DNA of 64,000 bases from G051132615 sp051132615 (GTDB lineage Bacteria; Pseudomonadota; Gammaproteobacteria; Burkholderiales; Neisseriaceae): NCBI RefSeq assembly GCF_051132615.1, contig NZ_CP152375.1, forward strand, positions 2,294,001 to 2,358,000, in the 5' to 3' direction. How positions within the stretch are numbered: position 1 is the first letter of the stretch; each line of letters begins with the position of its first letter. The notes beneath the pieces were generated by a model. The model had not been told where the DNA came from. It worked only from the letters and a program-made list of their open reading frames with translations, and made no database searches. Below are positions 55,001 to 63,359 of the stretch, piece by piece. Made by a program: the position numbers and the translations under genes.

Positions 55001-55817
55001 CAATACAATTGGAATGGATTATTTGTTGGGAGAAGGATGGACAAGTGGGTTTACTGTACAAGAGGGTAAATTGACAAATGCTTCAGGTGGTAGAGTTGAT
55101 CGTGTTGCAACCAGTGTCAATATAGGCCGTATTTCCCAATCCATTGACTGGAACAGTAAATTAGAGTGGCGTAAAGATACTGGCGCAGAGCACCGTAGAC
55201 AATGGGTATTAACCAATCGTGCTGCTATCAAATTAAATGAAAGTCTAAGGTTATCTGCCCGTTTTAATTACTCAGATACCTATGATTATTTATCCAGCTT
55301 AAATGGGGCGAAATATATTGAAAGTGGCTTAGGTTTTGCTTGGCGTCCATGGAATAATAATCGTTGGGCTGCTTTTGGGCGTTATACCTATTTGTATGAT
55401 CTTTCTACATCAGGTCAAGATAATGGTACAGATTATGACCAAAGAACGCAGATAGTGTCTTTTGAAGGTGTTTACAAACATGATGCAAAATGGGAGTTCG
55501 CAGCTAAATTAGCGCGAAGAGAAGGAGAGGTTCGTTTTGGTCGTGGAGAAGGCCAGTGGTTTGATTCTGCCACAACATTTGCAGCGGGTCAGGTGCGTTA
55601 TGATTTGATCAGAAAATGGCATGCTTTAGGTGAATATAGATGGCTGGATGTTAAAAACGGCGGTACCAAACAAGGTTGGTTAGTTGGTATAGATCGTGAT
55701 ATTACAGAGAATTTCCGTATTGGCGTAGGTTATAACTTTACTGATTTTAGTGATGATTTGACTAAATTTGATTATAAATATAAAGGTTTCTTTATTAACT
55801 TAGTTGGGCGTTATTAA
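52044..55817 (+). CDS. Outer-membrane beta-barrel partner of the giant surface protein
   Basis: 1,257 residues with a signal peptide cleaved after about A31 (STNVVA). A charged linker is followed by two Ig-like segments (about 130-265 and 310-378). From about residue 380 the protein is rich in alternating aromatic/polar strands and ends FFINLVGRY, with an aromatic last residue as in outer-membrane barrels. The stretches YYPTYGDDSTVYRDVDTQG (about 466-485) and VRGVDYEIDSIQGRLTLTRPL (about 600) recall the barrel part of very large DUF11/OmpA-type outer-membrane proteins, where it is in my recollection fused to the surface domains. The start is GTG at 52044, inside the preceding stop (GTGA), or ATG at 52050; either way translation is probably coupled. 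It could anchor or export the giant protein. No signature of an FhaC or autotransporter translocator was seen. Confidence 0.75.
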   Translation: MKMKINFPKIRFLSYAIASLLAGVVSTNVVAEENKEECFGEDKKKHCLNEKNNEVVTSDSVLQDQPNINERILLSDTTTVSSTIVQPEEMPVQSTVNSEHSLFKVKPSSDEVHQRIIESDMQNSVAQAGIGKTTISLPNKGLIWVTEDVNAGQPTLSVSAPSYTAFSGGKITDSVRFFIRSNYSAFVDRYELSLYRATDVDLVEPLTILPIQVGGISSYTWNGQLPAQYNFRTGDKLIYVLRAYNQEGNFDETSPGVLELVTPEDAERGTSALKDTISKDRGVSLSVDEAIAQSLLNNVVDSNNLTKQNIPIYGSKIRIQGSNIPKGSVLINQESYPVDQDRKFSSEFLLPVGQHSFDITVENEGNKRIERKLDIDISGNSFFMVAIADITAYQHKASGSGQSIALGDKDKDILTDARLAFYMKSKLHGKYVFTAQADTTERYIGDLFSGFTRADPKDLFRTLDPDLYYPTYGDDSTVYRDVDTQGRFYFRVDWGKNQALWGNYNTGIGGTEYARYTRSLYGGALNWYSDKNNKWGDPSTEIRAFGSEAQSAPGHTEFLGTGGSLYYLKHANILSGSDKAQLEVRDKRTGRVEVLVPMVRGVDYEIDSIQGRLTLTRPLAQLVRENTPSITRDEPLDGYEQRLVVDYEWVPSGFEADSVTAGIRAKQWIGDHVAVGATYVDENQAGKDYTIKGADITLKAGNGTYLKAEYTKTEASSVPIFYSDNGGFSFTQLNPSLNDREGEAKAVEGRINFKELGWIKQDISAGAWWRKVDSGYSTSSNDLGADIVEYGVETTARLDNNVNIYARHSKAERGKNSYTQTQLTSEWRINDDATLSGEVRHIETKSETKDAKGTLGAIRYGHRVTESLELYGIGQLTLDDDNGAYDKNDALTLGGKYLYGDLSSIGVEGTTGSRGHSTQVYAEHRLNPDHTIYGNYTLSQSSSDYDSVFNSNRTHGWTIGQRWRLTDRLNMFNESQALKGDGSSQSNTIGMDYLLGEGWTSGFTVQEGKLTNASGGRVDRVATSVNIGRISQSIDWNSKLEWRKDTGAEHRRQWVLTNRAAIKLNESLRLSARFNYSDTYDYLSSLNGAKYIESGLGFAWRPWNNNRWAAFGRYTYLYDLSTSGQDNGTDYDQRTQIVSFEGVYKHDAKWEFAAKLARREGEVRFGRGEGQWFDSATTFAAGQVRYDLIRKWHALGEYRWLDVKNGGTKQGWLVGIDRDITENFRIGVGYNFTDFSDDLTKFDYKYKGFFINLVGRY

Positions 55818-55829
55818 AAGAAGAAAAAT

Positions 55830-55866
55830 AAAAAAGCCATCATAATCAAATTATGATGGCTTTTTT
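55830..55866. terminator. Bidirectional terminator between the barrel gene and ddl
   Basis: A 17-bp perfect inverted repeat (AAAAAAGCCATCATAAT / ATTATGATGGCTTTTTT) with a 3-base loop, between convergent genes. The A-run and T-run flanks work for both directions. Confidence 0.88.
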
Positions 55867-55880
55867 AAATTAAATTTAAA

Positions 55881-56939
55881 TCAATTGGTTATGGCTTGAT
55901 TGATGAGATAAGTAATTAAATCAGAATAGTTGATGCCACTTTTTTCCCAAAGTTTAGGGTACATGCTGATATTAGTAAACCCAGGTAAGGTATTGACTTC
56001 GTTCAGGATCAGTTCATTGTCAGTAGTGAGGAAAAAATCTACTCTGGCTAAACCAGTACAACCAAGAGTTTGATAAGCCTGAATCGCGGCTTGACCGATT
56101 TTTTCTTGAATATGTTCATCAATATGGGCTGGGATAATTGTGCTAGAACGATTATCAATATATTTTGCCTCATATGAATAAAAATCAGCTTGAGAAACAA
56201 CTTCACCGCATACACTGGCTTTAGGTGCTAAGGTTGAGCCAAGTACAGCACATTCGACTTCTTTGCCGTTGATTGCAGTTTCGATAATCACCTTATGATC
56301 AAAAGAAAATGCCAGTTTTATGGCAGCATCTAAAGATTGTTGATCTGTTGCTTTAGAAACACCAACTGAAGAGCCTTCATTCGCAGGTTTAATAAATAAG
56401 CAAGCACCAAGCGATTTTTCTAACTCAGTAAATTTTACCGTTTCTTTAGCATTCGTTAGGGTGACAAAAGGAGCCACTTTAATTCCCGCATCCCGTAGCA
56501 GTTTTTTGGCGATATCTTTATCCATACAAATAGCCGAGCTTAATACCTTTGAGCCAACATAAGGAATGTTCAGGATTTCAAAAAAGCCTTGTAATGTACC
56601 ATCTTCTCCATGTGCACCATGGATAATTGGGAAAATTACATCAGGTGTACGAATAGGTTCTTGTGTTTGAGTATCAATAATGGTTACTTGGTTTTCTGTT
56701 GGCATAAATGCCAAAATCTTTTCTGATTGAACCAGTGATATTTTATTAGGATCGTCCGCATATGCTAAATAATGTTGTTGGTCATATAGTCGCCAAACGC
56801 CTTTGGAATCAACCCCAATTAAAGACAGGTCAAAAATTTTTGGATCGATGGCTTCAATAATATTTTTTGCAGAAAGTAAAGAAATTTGATGTTCAGACGA
56901 TTTTCCACCAAATACAATCCCTACATGTGTTTTTTTCAT
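55881..56939 (-). CDS. ddl: D-alanine--D-alanine ligase
   Basis: ATP-grasp enzyme making the D-Ala-D-Ala dipeptide of peptidoglycan. The N-terminus reads VGIVFGGKSSEHQISLLSA. The ATP-grasp region has FIKPANEGSSVGVSKA, EVECAVLG and RVDFFLTTDNELILNEVNTLPGFTNISMYP. 352 residues and the extra segment after the first strand resemble the longer DdlA type more than DdlB. It is not in a cell-wall gene cluster here. The upstream region is decayed. Confidence 0.95.
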   Translation of the reverse strand: MKKTHVGIVFGGKSSEHQISLLSAKNIIEAIDPKIFDLSLIGVDSKGVWRLYDQQHYLAYADDPNKISLVQSEKILAFMPTENQVTIIDTQTQEPIRTPDVIFPIIHGAHGEDGTLQGFFEILNIPYVGSKVLSSAICMDKDIAKKLLRDAGIKVAPFVTLTNAKETVKFTELEKSLGACLFIKPANEGSSVGVSKATDQQSLDAAIKLAFSFDHKVIIETAINGKEVECAVLGSTLAPKASVCGEVVSQADFYSYEAKYIDNRSSTIIPAHIDEHIQEKIGQAAIQAYQTLGCTGLARVDFFLTTDNELILNEVNTLPGFTNISMYPKLWEKSGINYSDLITYLINQAITN

Positions 56940-57182
56940 TATTTATTCCTATATTTTAATCAAAAACTATTGTGAATTCTTGTGTGAATTATATTATAAA
57001 GGCAGTTTTTTTATACTGACCATACTTATACTTATTTACCTTTTTAAATAACAGTTGTTTGGAATGGATGGATGATAGGCATTTTTTGTTTTTAAGACAA
57101 TCAATCGCTATTATTAAATGATTTAAAATTTTTGCCTTTATTATTGAAATTGGCGTTGATGTATTAGACACCAAATAAATTG
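56940..57182. other. Intergenic region upstream of ddl
   Basis: About 240 AT-rich bases before the decayed gene at 57183. It should contain the ddl promoter. A short reverse-strand open frame (56989-57174) has no recognisable product and no good ribosome site, and I do not call it. Confidence 0.4.
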
Positions 57183-57446
57183 ATGATTTTAAGTGATGAT
57201 CAAAAAATAGGATTTATATTTTGTCATAGTGCATAATGAACAAACAGTAACCTTAGTCACTATCTAGAAAAATTTAAAGAAGAAATGTAAGCAAAACGTC
57301 CAGCTTTATCATAGGGTTATCCGTTTTTAGTCAAAGTTGTTAATGGTGAAAATGAGAGTAACTATTATTTAGAAATTGGAGACACAGCTTTACGGTTTTT
57401 TCCTATAACTTATTCTGCCTCTCTATATGATGAGGGGGCAACATAA
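57183..57446 (+). pseudogene. Possible remnant of a small protein gene
   Basis: One forward frame of 88 codons, starting ATG and ending TAA, reads like protein (LSHYLEKFKEEM and NGENESNYYLEIGDTALRFF) but is interrupted by four stops (an adjacent TAA-TGA pair, then TAA, then TAG) with no frame change between them. The family is unknown. It lies between ddl and tRNA-Leu, a location where inserted or decaying genes are common. Chance open sequence cannot be excluded. Confidence 0.3.
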
Positions 57447-57496
57447 AGGTATAGAACAACTATTAGAGTAAGGTATGAGCCCTTCTGGAACATTAA

Positions 57497-57583
57497 TGGT
57501 GCCGATAGTGAGATTTGAACTCACACGACCTTACGGTCACTGCCCCCTCAAGACAGCGTGTCTACCAATTCCACCATATCGGC
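57497..57583 (-). tRNA. tRNA-Leu (anticodon GAG)
   Basis: 87 nucleotides including an encoded CCA end. The acceptor stem GCCGATA / TATCGGC, the D-arm GGAATTGGTAGACAC, the anticodon loop TTGAGGG giving GAG, a long variable arm (GTGACCGTAAGGTCGT) and the T-arm GAGTTCAAATCTC are all readable. The pattern closely resembles E. coli leuU. It lies 8 bases after the secG stop and is probably cotranscribed with tpiA-secG. Confidence 0.96.
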
Positions 57584-57591
57584 TTTTTTTG

Positions 57592-57939
57592 TTATTGCTC
57601 AGGAATCACTGCAGGTTTCGCTGGCACGGGTTGTGGTGTCGCCGGTTGAGTCACCGCCGCAGGTTTCTCTCCATCTTGTAATCCAAGCATATTCTTACCA
57701 GAATGAGCGGCAATATAGCCTAATATCAAACAGGTACTGAAAAATGCAATAGCGGCAACAGCAGTACCACGGCTAAGAAAGTTTGCCGAACCAGATGCAC
57801 CAAAAACCCCTTGCGCACTACCTGAACCAAAGGCTGCTCCAGCATCTGCACCTTTACCATGTTGCATTAAAATTAATACAATCAGAACAATCGCAGAAAG
57901 AATGTTGATAATCCAAAATAGGGTTTTTAATGCTTCCAT
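57592..57939 (-). CDS. secG: Protein translocase subunit SecG
   Basis: A small membrane subunit of the SecYEG channel. The two membrane helices are at about residues 4-24 (LFWIINILSAIVLIVLILM) and 56-76. They are joined by the family loop QHGKGADAGAAFGSGSAQGVFGASGSANFL. The C-terminal tail is rich in A, P and V. Its ATG begins at the base after the tpiA stop, and it is followed by tRNA-Leu. Confidence 0.94.
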   Translation of the reverse strand: MEALKTLFWIINILSAIVLIVLILMQHGKGADAGAAFGSGSAQGVFGASGSANFLSRGTAVAAIAFFSTCLILGYIAAHSGKNMLGLQDGEKPAAVTQPATPQPVPAKPAVIPEQ

Positions 57940-58686
57940 TTATTTGTTTATAACCTTAATAATTTGAGTAAAGCTGTCGAGGTTAAGCGAAGCTCCGCCA
58001 ACCAAAACACCATCTACCTTGGGGGTGGCAAAAATTGTCGCCGCATTTTCGACATTTACACTACCACCATAAAGGACTCGGATATTAGCAGTGTTTGCTC
58101 CTTTTGACAAGAGATGGCTATAAATATGTTGGTGCATGGCTTCTATTTGTTCAAGCGTGGCAACTTTGCCTGTGCCAATGGCCCATACAGGCTCATAGGC
58201 AACAATAATAGGTTGATCATAGCCAATAGTATCCAATACATCTAACTGGGCACTGACAACTGAATATGCCTTGTTTGCTTCACGTTGTTGTAGGTCTTCA
58301 CCAACGCAAAATATGGCAGTTAACCCATTATTATGTGCATTAGTGAGTTTTTTTGCCAATATATCATTGCTTTCTTTGAAGTATTGTCGTCTTTCTGAGT
58401 GGCCAATTAAGGTGAAGCTGATGCCACAGTCTTTTAATATCGCTGCGGATACTTCGCCCGTATAAGCGCCATCTTCTGCAAAGGCACTAATGTCTTGTGC
58501 ACCTGTTAAAAGAGTTGTGTTTTTTAAACTGCTGACGCTTTGATGAAGATAAGGGTAGGGTGGTGCAATGCCAACTTGCATATTTTGTTCAATGTTTAAA
58601 TGAGCCAAACCGTCTAATAATATTTGATTTTGCTCCTGTCGACCATTCATTTTCCAGTTGCCCAGAATCCATTTTTGTTTGAGCAT
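57940..58686 (-). CDS. tpiA: Triose-phosphate isomerase
   Basis: Glycolytic isomerase of dihydroxyacetone phosphate and glyceraldehyde-3-phosphate. The catalytic residues are in place: NWKMNG near the N-terminus with the lysine, GHSERRQYF with the histidine, and AYEPVWAIGTGK with the glutamate, followed by YGGSVNVENA. Two adjacent ATGs exist; the second (58686) has better spacing (5) from AAGGGG. It is followed immediately by secG. Confidence 0.97.
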   Translation of the reverse strand: MLKQKWILGNWKMNGRQEQNQILLDGLAHLNIEQNMQVGIAPPYPYLHQSVSSLKNTTLLTGAQDISAFAEDGAYTGEVSAAILKDCGISFTLIGHSERRQYFKESNDILAKKLTNAHNNGLTAIFCVGEDLQQREANKAYSVVSAQLDVLDTIGYDQPIIVAYEPVWAIGTGKVATLEQIEAMHQHIYSHLLSKGANTANIRVLYGGSVNVENAATIFATPKVDGVLVGGASLNLDSFTQIIKVINK

Positions 58687-58743
58687 CATTTCCCCTTAAA
58701 TTATTTTAATTCTATAATCCAATCATTATATTGGATTATTGAT

Positions 58744-58784
58744 AAAAAACAATCAGGCTGATGTTTAAACAAGCCTGATTGTTT
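58744..58784 (-). terminator. Rho-independent terminator after htpG
   Basis: A 13-bp inverted repeat (AAACAATCAGGCT / AGCCTGATTGTTT) with a T-run on the reverse strand, just past the htpG stop codon. Confidence 0.85.
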
Positions 58785-58794
58785 GTTGAATCTT

Positions 58795-60690
58795 TTAATT
58801 AAGTTCAATTAAAAGATTATTCATTCTTTTGACGAATGTTGCAGGGTCATCCAATTTACCGCCTTCAGCAAGCAATGCTTGATCAAATAACAGCCATGTT
58901 AAATCAGCTTGTTTTTCTGTGGATTGCTCTGATTCTAAACGTTTAATCAATACATGATTTGGGTTGATTTCTAAGGTAGGTTTGTTTTCAGGAATTTGAT
59001 TTGCTGCACCTGCCGCTTCCAGCATGCGTGCTAAATGAGCACTCATATCATGTTCCCCCACCACTAAACAAGCAGGGCTTTGTGTCAAACGTGTACTGGC
59101 GCGCACATTTTCTACTTTATCGCCTAAGATGTTTTTAATGGTTTGTAGCACATCCTTGGCTTCTTCTTGCGCCTGTTCTTGCGCTTTTTTATCTTCTTCT
59201 GTATCCAGTTGACCAAGATCCAAATCACCTTTGGCTACATTGACCAGTTTTTTGTCATCAAATTGAGGTAATGAACCAACAACCCATTCATCAATACGGT
59301 CAGTCAGCAGTAATACTTCAATGTCTTTTTGTAAGAATACTTCAAGGTGAGGGCTATTTTTTGCTGCAGCATATGAGTCTGCAGTAATATAATAAATCTT
59401 ATCCTGCCCTTCTTTCATTCTAGACACATAGTCTGCAAATGAAACAGAGTATTCTTCGTTTTGATTAAATGTGCTGTTAAAGCGTAATAGTTTGGCAATA
59501 CGTTCTTGATTGGCAAAATCTTCGCCGACACCTTCTTTAAATACTTGCCCAAAGGTTTGCCAGAAAATTTTATAGTCTTCTGGTTTGTTGCTTGCTAAAT
59601 CTTCCAATAAACTCAATACTTTTTTGACGCATCCTGAGCGGATTAAGTCTAAATCTTTACTCTCTTGGAGAATTTCACGCGAAACGTTTAAAGGCAAGTC
59701 ATTACTGTCAATGACGCCGCGAATAAATCGTAAGTATTGTGGCATGAGTTTTTGGGTGTCTTCCATAATGAAGACACGGCGAACATAAAGTTTGACACCA
59801 CTTTTGCGTTCTCTTTCGTATAAATCAAATGGTGCATGCTTAGGAATATACAATAATTCAGTATAATCTTGTTTGCCTTCTACTTTTGCATGTGTCCAAG
59901 CTAAGGCCTCTCTAAAATCGTGAGAGGTGTGTTTATAAAATTCTTGATATTGCTCATCGGTAATATCGTTTTTACTTCGTGCCCATAAAGCTTGTGCTTG
60001 ATTGACAATTTCTAATTCATCGCTTGGTTTAACATTACCTTCATCATCATATTCAGGGGCTTTTTTCATGTAAATTGGCACACTGATATGGTCAGAATAG
60101 GTTGTGACAATACGACGAAGTGTCCAGTCAGATAAAAAGTCTTGTTCATCTTCTTTTAAGTGCAAGATCACTTTGGTGCCTCTGCTCTCTTTGGTGATGG
60201 TTTCAATAGAGAAATCGCCATCTCCTTTACTTTGCCAGCGTACAGCTTTGTCTGCATCTATGCCTGCACGGCGACTTTCAACCGTAACTTCATCTGCCAC
60301 AATAAAGGAAGAGTAAAAACCTACACCAAATTGCCCAATTAAATGAGCATCTTTTTGAGCGTCGCCAGTGAGTTGTTCAAAAAAGGCTTTGGTGCCTGAT
60401 TTTGCAATTGTACCTAAGTGTTCGATCGCTTCTTCTTCGTTCATACCAATACCATTGTCTTCAATGGTGATGGTTTTTTGTTCAGCATTGGTGGTGACTG
60501 TGATTTTAAGCTCACCGTCATTTTCCAGTAATTCAGGTTTATTTAATGCTTCAAAACGTAGTTTGTCTTCTGCATCCGCAGCATTACTGATCAGTTCTCG
60601 CAAAAATATTTCTTTATTAGAATATAAAGAATGAATCATTAATTGTAACAGTTGTTTGACTTCAGTTTGAAATCCTAGGGTTTTTTTCAT
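58795..60690 (-). CDS. htpG: Molecular chaperone HtpG (Hsp90)
   Basis: Bacterial Hsp90. The N-terminal ATPase domain holds [19 protein letters not shown] and [15 protein letters not shown]. The middle domain has [18 protein letters not shown], and the C-terminal dimerisation domain contains the acidic stretch [21 protein letters not shown] region near residue 500 and [20 protein letters not shown]. 631 residues is typical. It is a single gene with its own terminator; no neighbour is cotranscribed obviously. Heat-shock control was not identified in the sequence. Confidence 0.97.
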   Translation of the reverse strand: MKKTLGFQTEVKQLLQLMIHSLYSNKEIFLRELISNAADAEDKLRFEALNKPELLENDGELKITVTTNAEQKTITIEDNGIGMNEEEAIEHLGTIAKSGTKAFFEQLTGDAQKDAHLIGQFGVGFYSSFIVADEVTVESRRAGIDADKAVRWQSKGDGDFSIETITKESRGTKVILHLKEDEQDFLSDWTLRRIVTTYSDHISVPIYMKKAPEYDDEGNVKPSDELEIVNQAQALWARSKNDITDEQYQEFYKHTSHDFREALAWTHAKVEGKQDYTELLYIPKHAPFDLYERERKSGVKLYVRRVFIMEDTQKLMPQYLRFIRGVIDSNDLPLNVSREILQESKDLDLIRSGCVKKVLSLLEDLASNKPEDYKIFWQTFGQVFKEGVGEDFANQERIAKLLRFNSTFNQNEEYSVSFADYVSRMKEGQDKIYYITADSYAAAKNSPHLEVFLQKDIEVLLLTDRIDEWVVGSLPQFDDKKLVNVAKGDLDLGQLDTEEDKKAQEQAQEEAKDVLQTIKNILGDKVENVRASTRLTQSPACLVVGEHDMSAHLARMLEAAGAANQIPENKPTLEINPNHVLIKRLESEQSTEKQADLTWLLFDQALLAEGGKLDDPATFVKRMNNLLIELN

Positions 60691-60818
60691 GCATTAAATC
60701 CTTCTAAATTCTTTTAAAGATAGTTCGTCTGAATGACTTATAAAATAAGGGGTGTTTTGTTTATTTCAAGTATGATCAAGAAAAAAATATGAATATATTG
60801 GTCGGTATTCAGACATAA

Positions 60819-60847
60819 AAATAGCCTTTTATCATACAAGGCTATTT
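60819..60847 (-). terminator. Rho-independent terminator after ppiD
   Basis: Stem AAATAGCCTT / AAGGCTATTT with a 9-base loop and a T-run on the reverse strand, 20 bases past the ppiD stop. Confidence 0.82.
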
Positions 60848-60866
60848 AAAAATATAAAATGAGAAA

Positions 60867-62786
60867 TTATTTGGCTACAGGAGGGGTTGCTGGTGCTGGA
60901 GCAGCACTTTTAATTGGAGAAGGTTCTGCGCCTGATTTTTCTTTTAATATAGTCGCAAGATATCTTAAATAAGCAGCACTATTGCGATCAATGGTGACAT
61001 TATTTAATAATCCTTTTATCTGATTAGCAACCATTTCCCTTATTTGTGAATCTGCTTCTTTTTCACTTTCCACTTTAATTAATAATGGACCTTGAATTGT
61101 GTCAGAAACCAAGTAAGCTGGTTGATCTTTTTTGACACGAAGTGAAACCAAAGCTTTTCTTGTTTCTTCAGGCAGAGCTTGCATTTTATCTAGGGTTAAA
61201 TCGGTTGTTTCTTTGTCCCAAGTAATACCTTCAACCGTTTCACCTTTTGTCAATTTGGCGTCTGCATCTTGCGCGGCTTTTAAAGCCAGTTTTTTTGCTT
61301 CTTCCAGTTTAAACACGGCTTCTACTTTAGGTTTGATTTCAGCTAAGGTAAAAGTTTTTGCTTGTTGTGTTTCTTTTGCTCTCATCACAAACACGGTGTT
61401 GGCATCTACAGTAATCAACCCAGAATTTTTACCATTTAAAACATTGTCTGTAAAAATGGCATTAACAGCAGCTTCTGGGAAATTTAAGGTAGTTAATTGT
61501 TCTTTTGTCATCCATTCAGGAATAGATTGAACAGTTAAGCCTAGTTCTTTAGCAGCAGTTGTCAGTTCTGTATTGTGTTTACTGGTTAATTCCACCAGTT
61601 TCTTTTGCTTGTCCGCAAAGCTAGCTTGTGCTTTTTGAAGTTTTAATTCGGGCTCAATTTGTGCTTTAACCTCTTGAACCGTTTTTTTTCCTTCCTTGAT
61701 ATTCATTACTTTCAGAATATGATAACCAAAGGGTGTTTCAACTAAATGAGTGCTGACTTCACCTTTTTTCATAGAAAAGGCTGCATCTTCAAACGCTTTG
61801 ACCATTGTGCCATCTTGTGCAAAATAACCTAAGTCCCCACCATTGGCTGCAGATGGGTCTTTTGAGTATTTTTTTGCCAAAGCAGCAAAATCGTTTGGAT
61901 TGGCTTTGACTTCAGCAAGTACTTTTTCGGCTTCTTTTTTAACTTTTTCTTTTTCTGTTTCATCTGCTCCTGCAGGAACAGTCAATAAAATATGTGAAAC
62001 CTGTCTTTCAGGACGGTTGAATCTTGCCTGATTGGCATCGAAAAAGGCTTTGATTTCAGCATCTGTGATGGTTTCTTTAGCAGCTAATTCAGGAATGGAT
62101 AAAGTTAATACATCCATTTTTATGGCTGCTTTTTGGGCAAAGTCTTCTTTGCGGGTGTCGTAAAATTTTTGTAGGTCTTTGTCGTTAACGACAACTTTAT
62201 CAATATAGCGTTCTGGGTTAAATAGGGTGGTACGAACCACTTTAACGGCGGTTTGTATTTTGGTTAATTGTTCAATTTGTTGTTCTGTACTAAATTGTCC
62301 CATTTGTAAAATGGTGAACATATCCATTAAATAAGCTTGTTCCGTCATTTCTTTAAGACGTGCTTGAACAAACAATCTTTCTGTAATATTGCGTGATTTT
62401 AAAAATTCATCGTATTTTTTCTGGCTAAATGTGCCATTTTCTTGGAAAGCTTGAATAGCAATAATTTCTTCTTTTAGTTTTTTTGTCAGTTCATCTTGAG
62501 AAACCACAAACCCCATTCTTTTTGCAGCTTCAATGAGATATTTTTGTCTGAGAAGCTGTATATAAACGGCTTCATTCATTTGATCTGATTGTTCAAGTTG
62601 TTGTGCTTCGATTATATTTTTGATTTCTTCAGTTGATACAGAACTGTCACCAACGGCAGTAATATAGCTACCTTCTGGGCCACCCATATCTGAAAACTGA
62701 TAACCAACGCCACCAACAAAAGTAAGTGCAATGAGGCCTAAGATAATCTTGGCGGGTGTTTGAAATTTTTCTACGGCATGGAACAT
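60867..62786 (-). CDS. ppiD: Periplasmic folding chaperone PpiD (SurA_N / parvulin-like)
   Basis: A membrane-anchored periplasmic folding factor near the Sec translocon. One helix lies at about residues 13-30 (IILGLIALTFVGGVGYQF). A SurA_N-like chaperone segment follows (about 35-220). A parvulin domain sits at about 265-365, with RQVSHILLTVPAG, FAALAKKYSKDPSAANGGDLGYF and VETPFGYHILKV. The C-terminal chaperone lobe ends in an alanine/proline tail. The order lon-hup-ppiD matches enterobacteria. 639 residues is typical. Confidence 0.93.
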   Translation of the reverse strand: MFHAVEKFQTPAKIILGLIALTFVGGVGYQFSDMGGPEGSYITAVGDSSVSTEEIKNIIEAQQLEQSDQMNEAVYIQLLRQKYLIEAAKRMGFVVSQDELTKKLKEEIIAIQAFQENGTFSQKKYDEFLKSRNITERLFVQARLKEMTEQAYLMDMFTILQMGQFSTEQQIEQLTKIQTAVKVVRTTLFNPERYIDKVVVNDKDLQKFYDTRKEDFAQKAAIKMDVLTLSIPELAAKETITDAEIKAFFDANQARFNRPERQVSHILLTVPAGADETEKEKVKKEAEKVLAEVKANPNDFAALAKKYSKDPSAANGGDLGYFAQDGTMVKAFEDAAFSMKKGEVSTHLVETPFGYHILKVMNIKEGKKTVQEVKAQIEPELKLQKAQASFADKQKKLVELTSKHNTELTTAAKELGLTVQSIPEWMTKEQLTTLNFPEAAVNAIFTDNVLNGKNSGLITVDANTVFVMRAKETQQAKTFTLAEIKPKVEAVFKLEEAKKLALKAAQDADAKLTKGETVEGITWDKETTDLTLDKMQALPEETRKALVSLRVKKDQPAYLVSDTIQGPLLIKVESEKEADSQIREMVANQIKGLLNNVTIDRNSAAYLRYLATILKEKSGAEPSPIKSAAPAPATPPVAK

Positions 62787-62841
62787 GGTATTGTCTTTGT
62801 GTTAATTAAGTTAAAACAGCTATTTTAGCAAGCAAATAAAC

Positions 62842-62870
62842 AAAAAGGTGAACTAAATTCAGTTCACCTT
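62842..62870 (-). terminator. Rho-independent terminator after hup
   Basis: Stem AAGGTGAACT / AGTTCACCTT with a 6-base loop; the reverse-strand T-run follows. It lies 25 bases past the hup stop. Confidence 0.85.
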
Positions 62871-62894
62871 ATAGAATACACCTTAGGCACTCAA

Positions 62895-63164
62895 TTATAG
62901 AGCGTCTTTAAGTGCTTTACCTGCACGGAATTTAGGTGTTTTTGCTGCAGGGATTTTAATCGCTGCGCCAGTTTTAGGATTGCGACCGTTACGTTCAGCA
63001 CGTTCACCAACATAGAATGTACCAAACCCAACTAAAGTGACATTGTCACCTTTTTTTAGGCTTTCAGTAACTGCTTTGATCATACCATCTAGGGCTTTAC
63101 CAGCAGCAGCTTTTGAAATATCAGCATTTTGTGCAATTGCTTCAATTAATTCAGACTTGTTCAC
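62895..63164 (-). CDS. hup: DNA-binding protein HU
   Basis: 89 residues of the HU/IHF fold: [26 protein letters not shown], then [25 protein letters not shown], and [12 protein letters not shown] at the end. The DNA-contacting arm ([13 protein letters not shown]) and its proline are present. It is HU rather than IHF judging by the arm and the position after lon. A GGGGAC stretch lies just before the ATG. It is followed by a strong terminator. Confidence 0.96.
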   Translation of the reverse strand: MNKSELIEAIAQNADISKAAAGKALDGMIKAVTESLKKGDNVTLVGFGTFYVGERAERNGRNPKTGAAIKIPAAKTPKFRAGKALKDAL

Positions 63165-63359
63165 TTAAGTCCCCTTTCTCTAAGGTTATTTTAGGCTTGT
63201 AACAAAAATTAAATAAATTTTGTGATTAATACTTAAATCTTCTCACGTGATACAGGTTGCTTTATAGCAAGGCTAAAATCAGTGTGTCAAGCGGCGATAT
63301 GCATAAAATCAAATTTATTTATGTAAAATTCGCTTTTCATCATAAAAAGTATCACTAAT

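Noticed and set aside
56989..57174. A 61-codon reverse-strand open frame upstream of ddl
   Set aside because: Low-complexity lysine/isoleucine composition typical of AT-rich noncoding DNA and no clear ribosome site.
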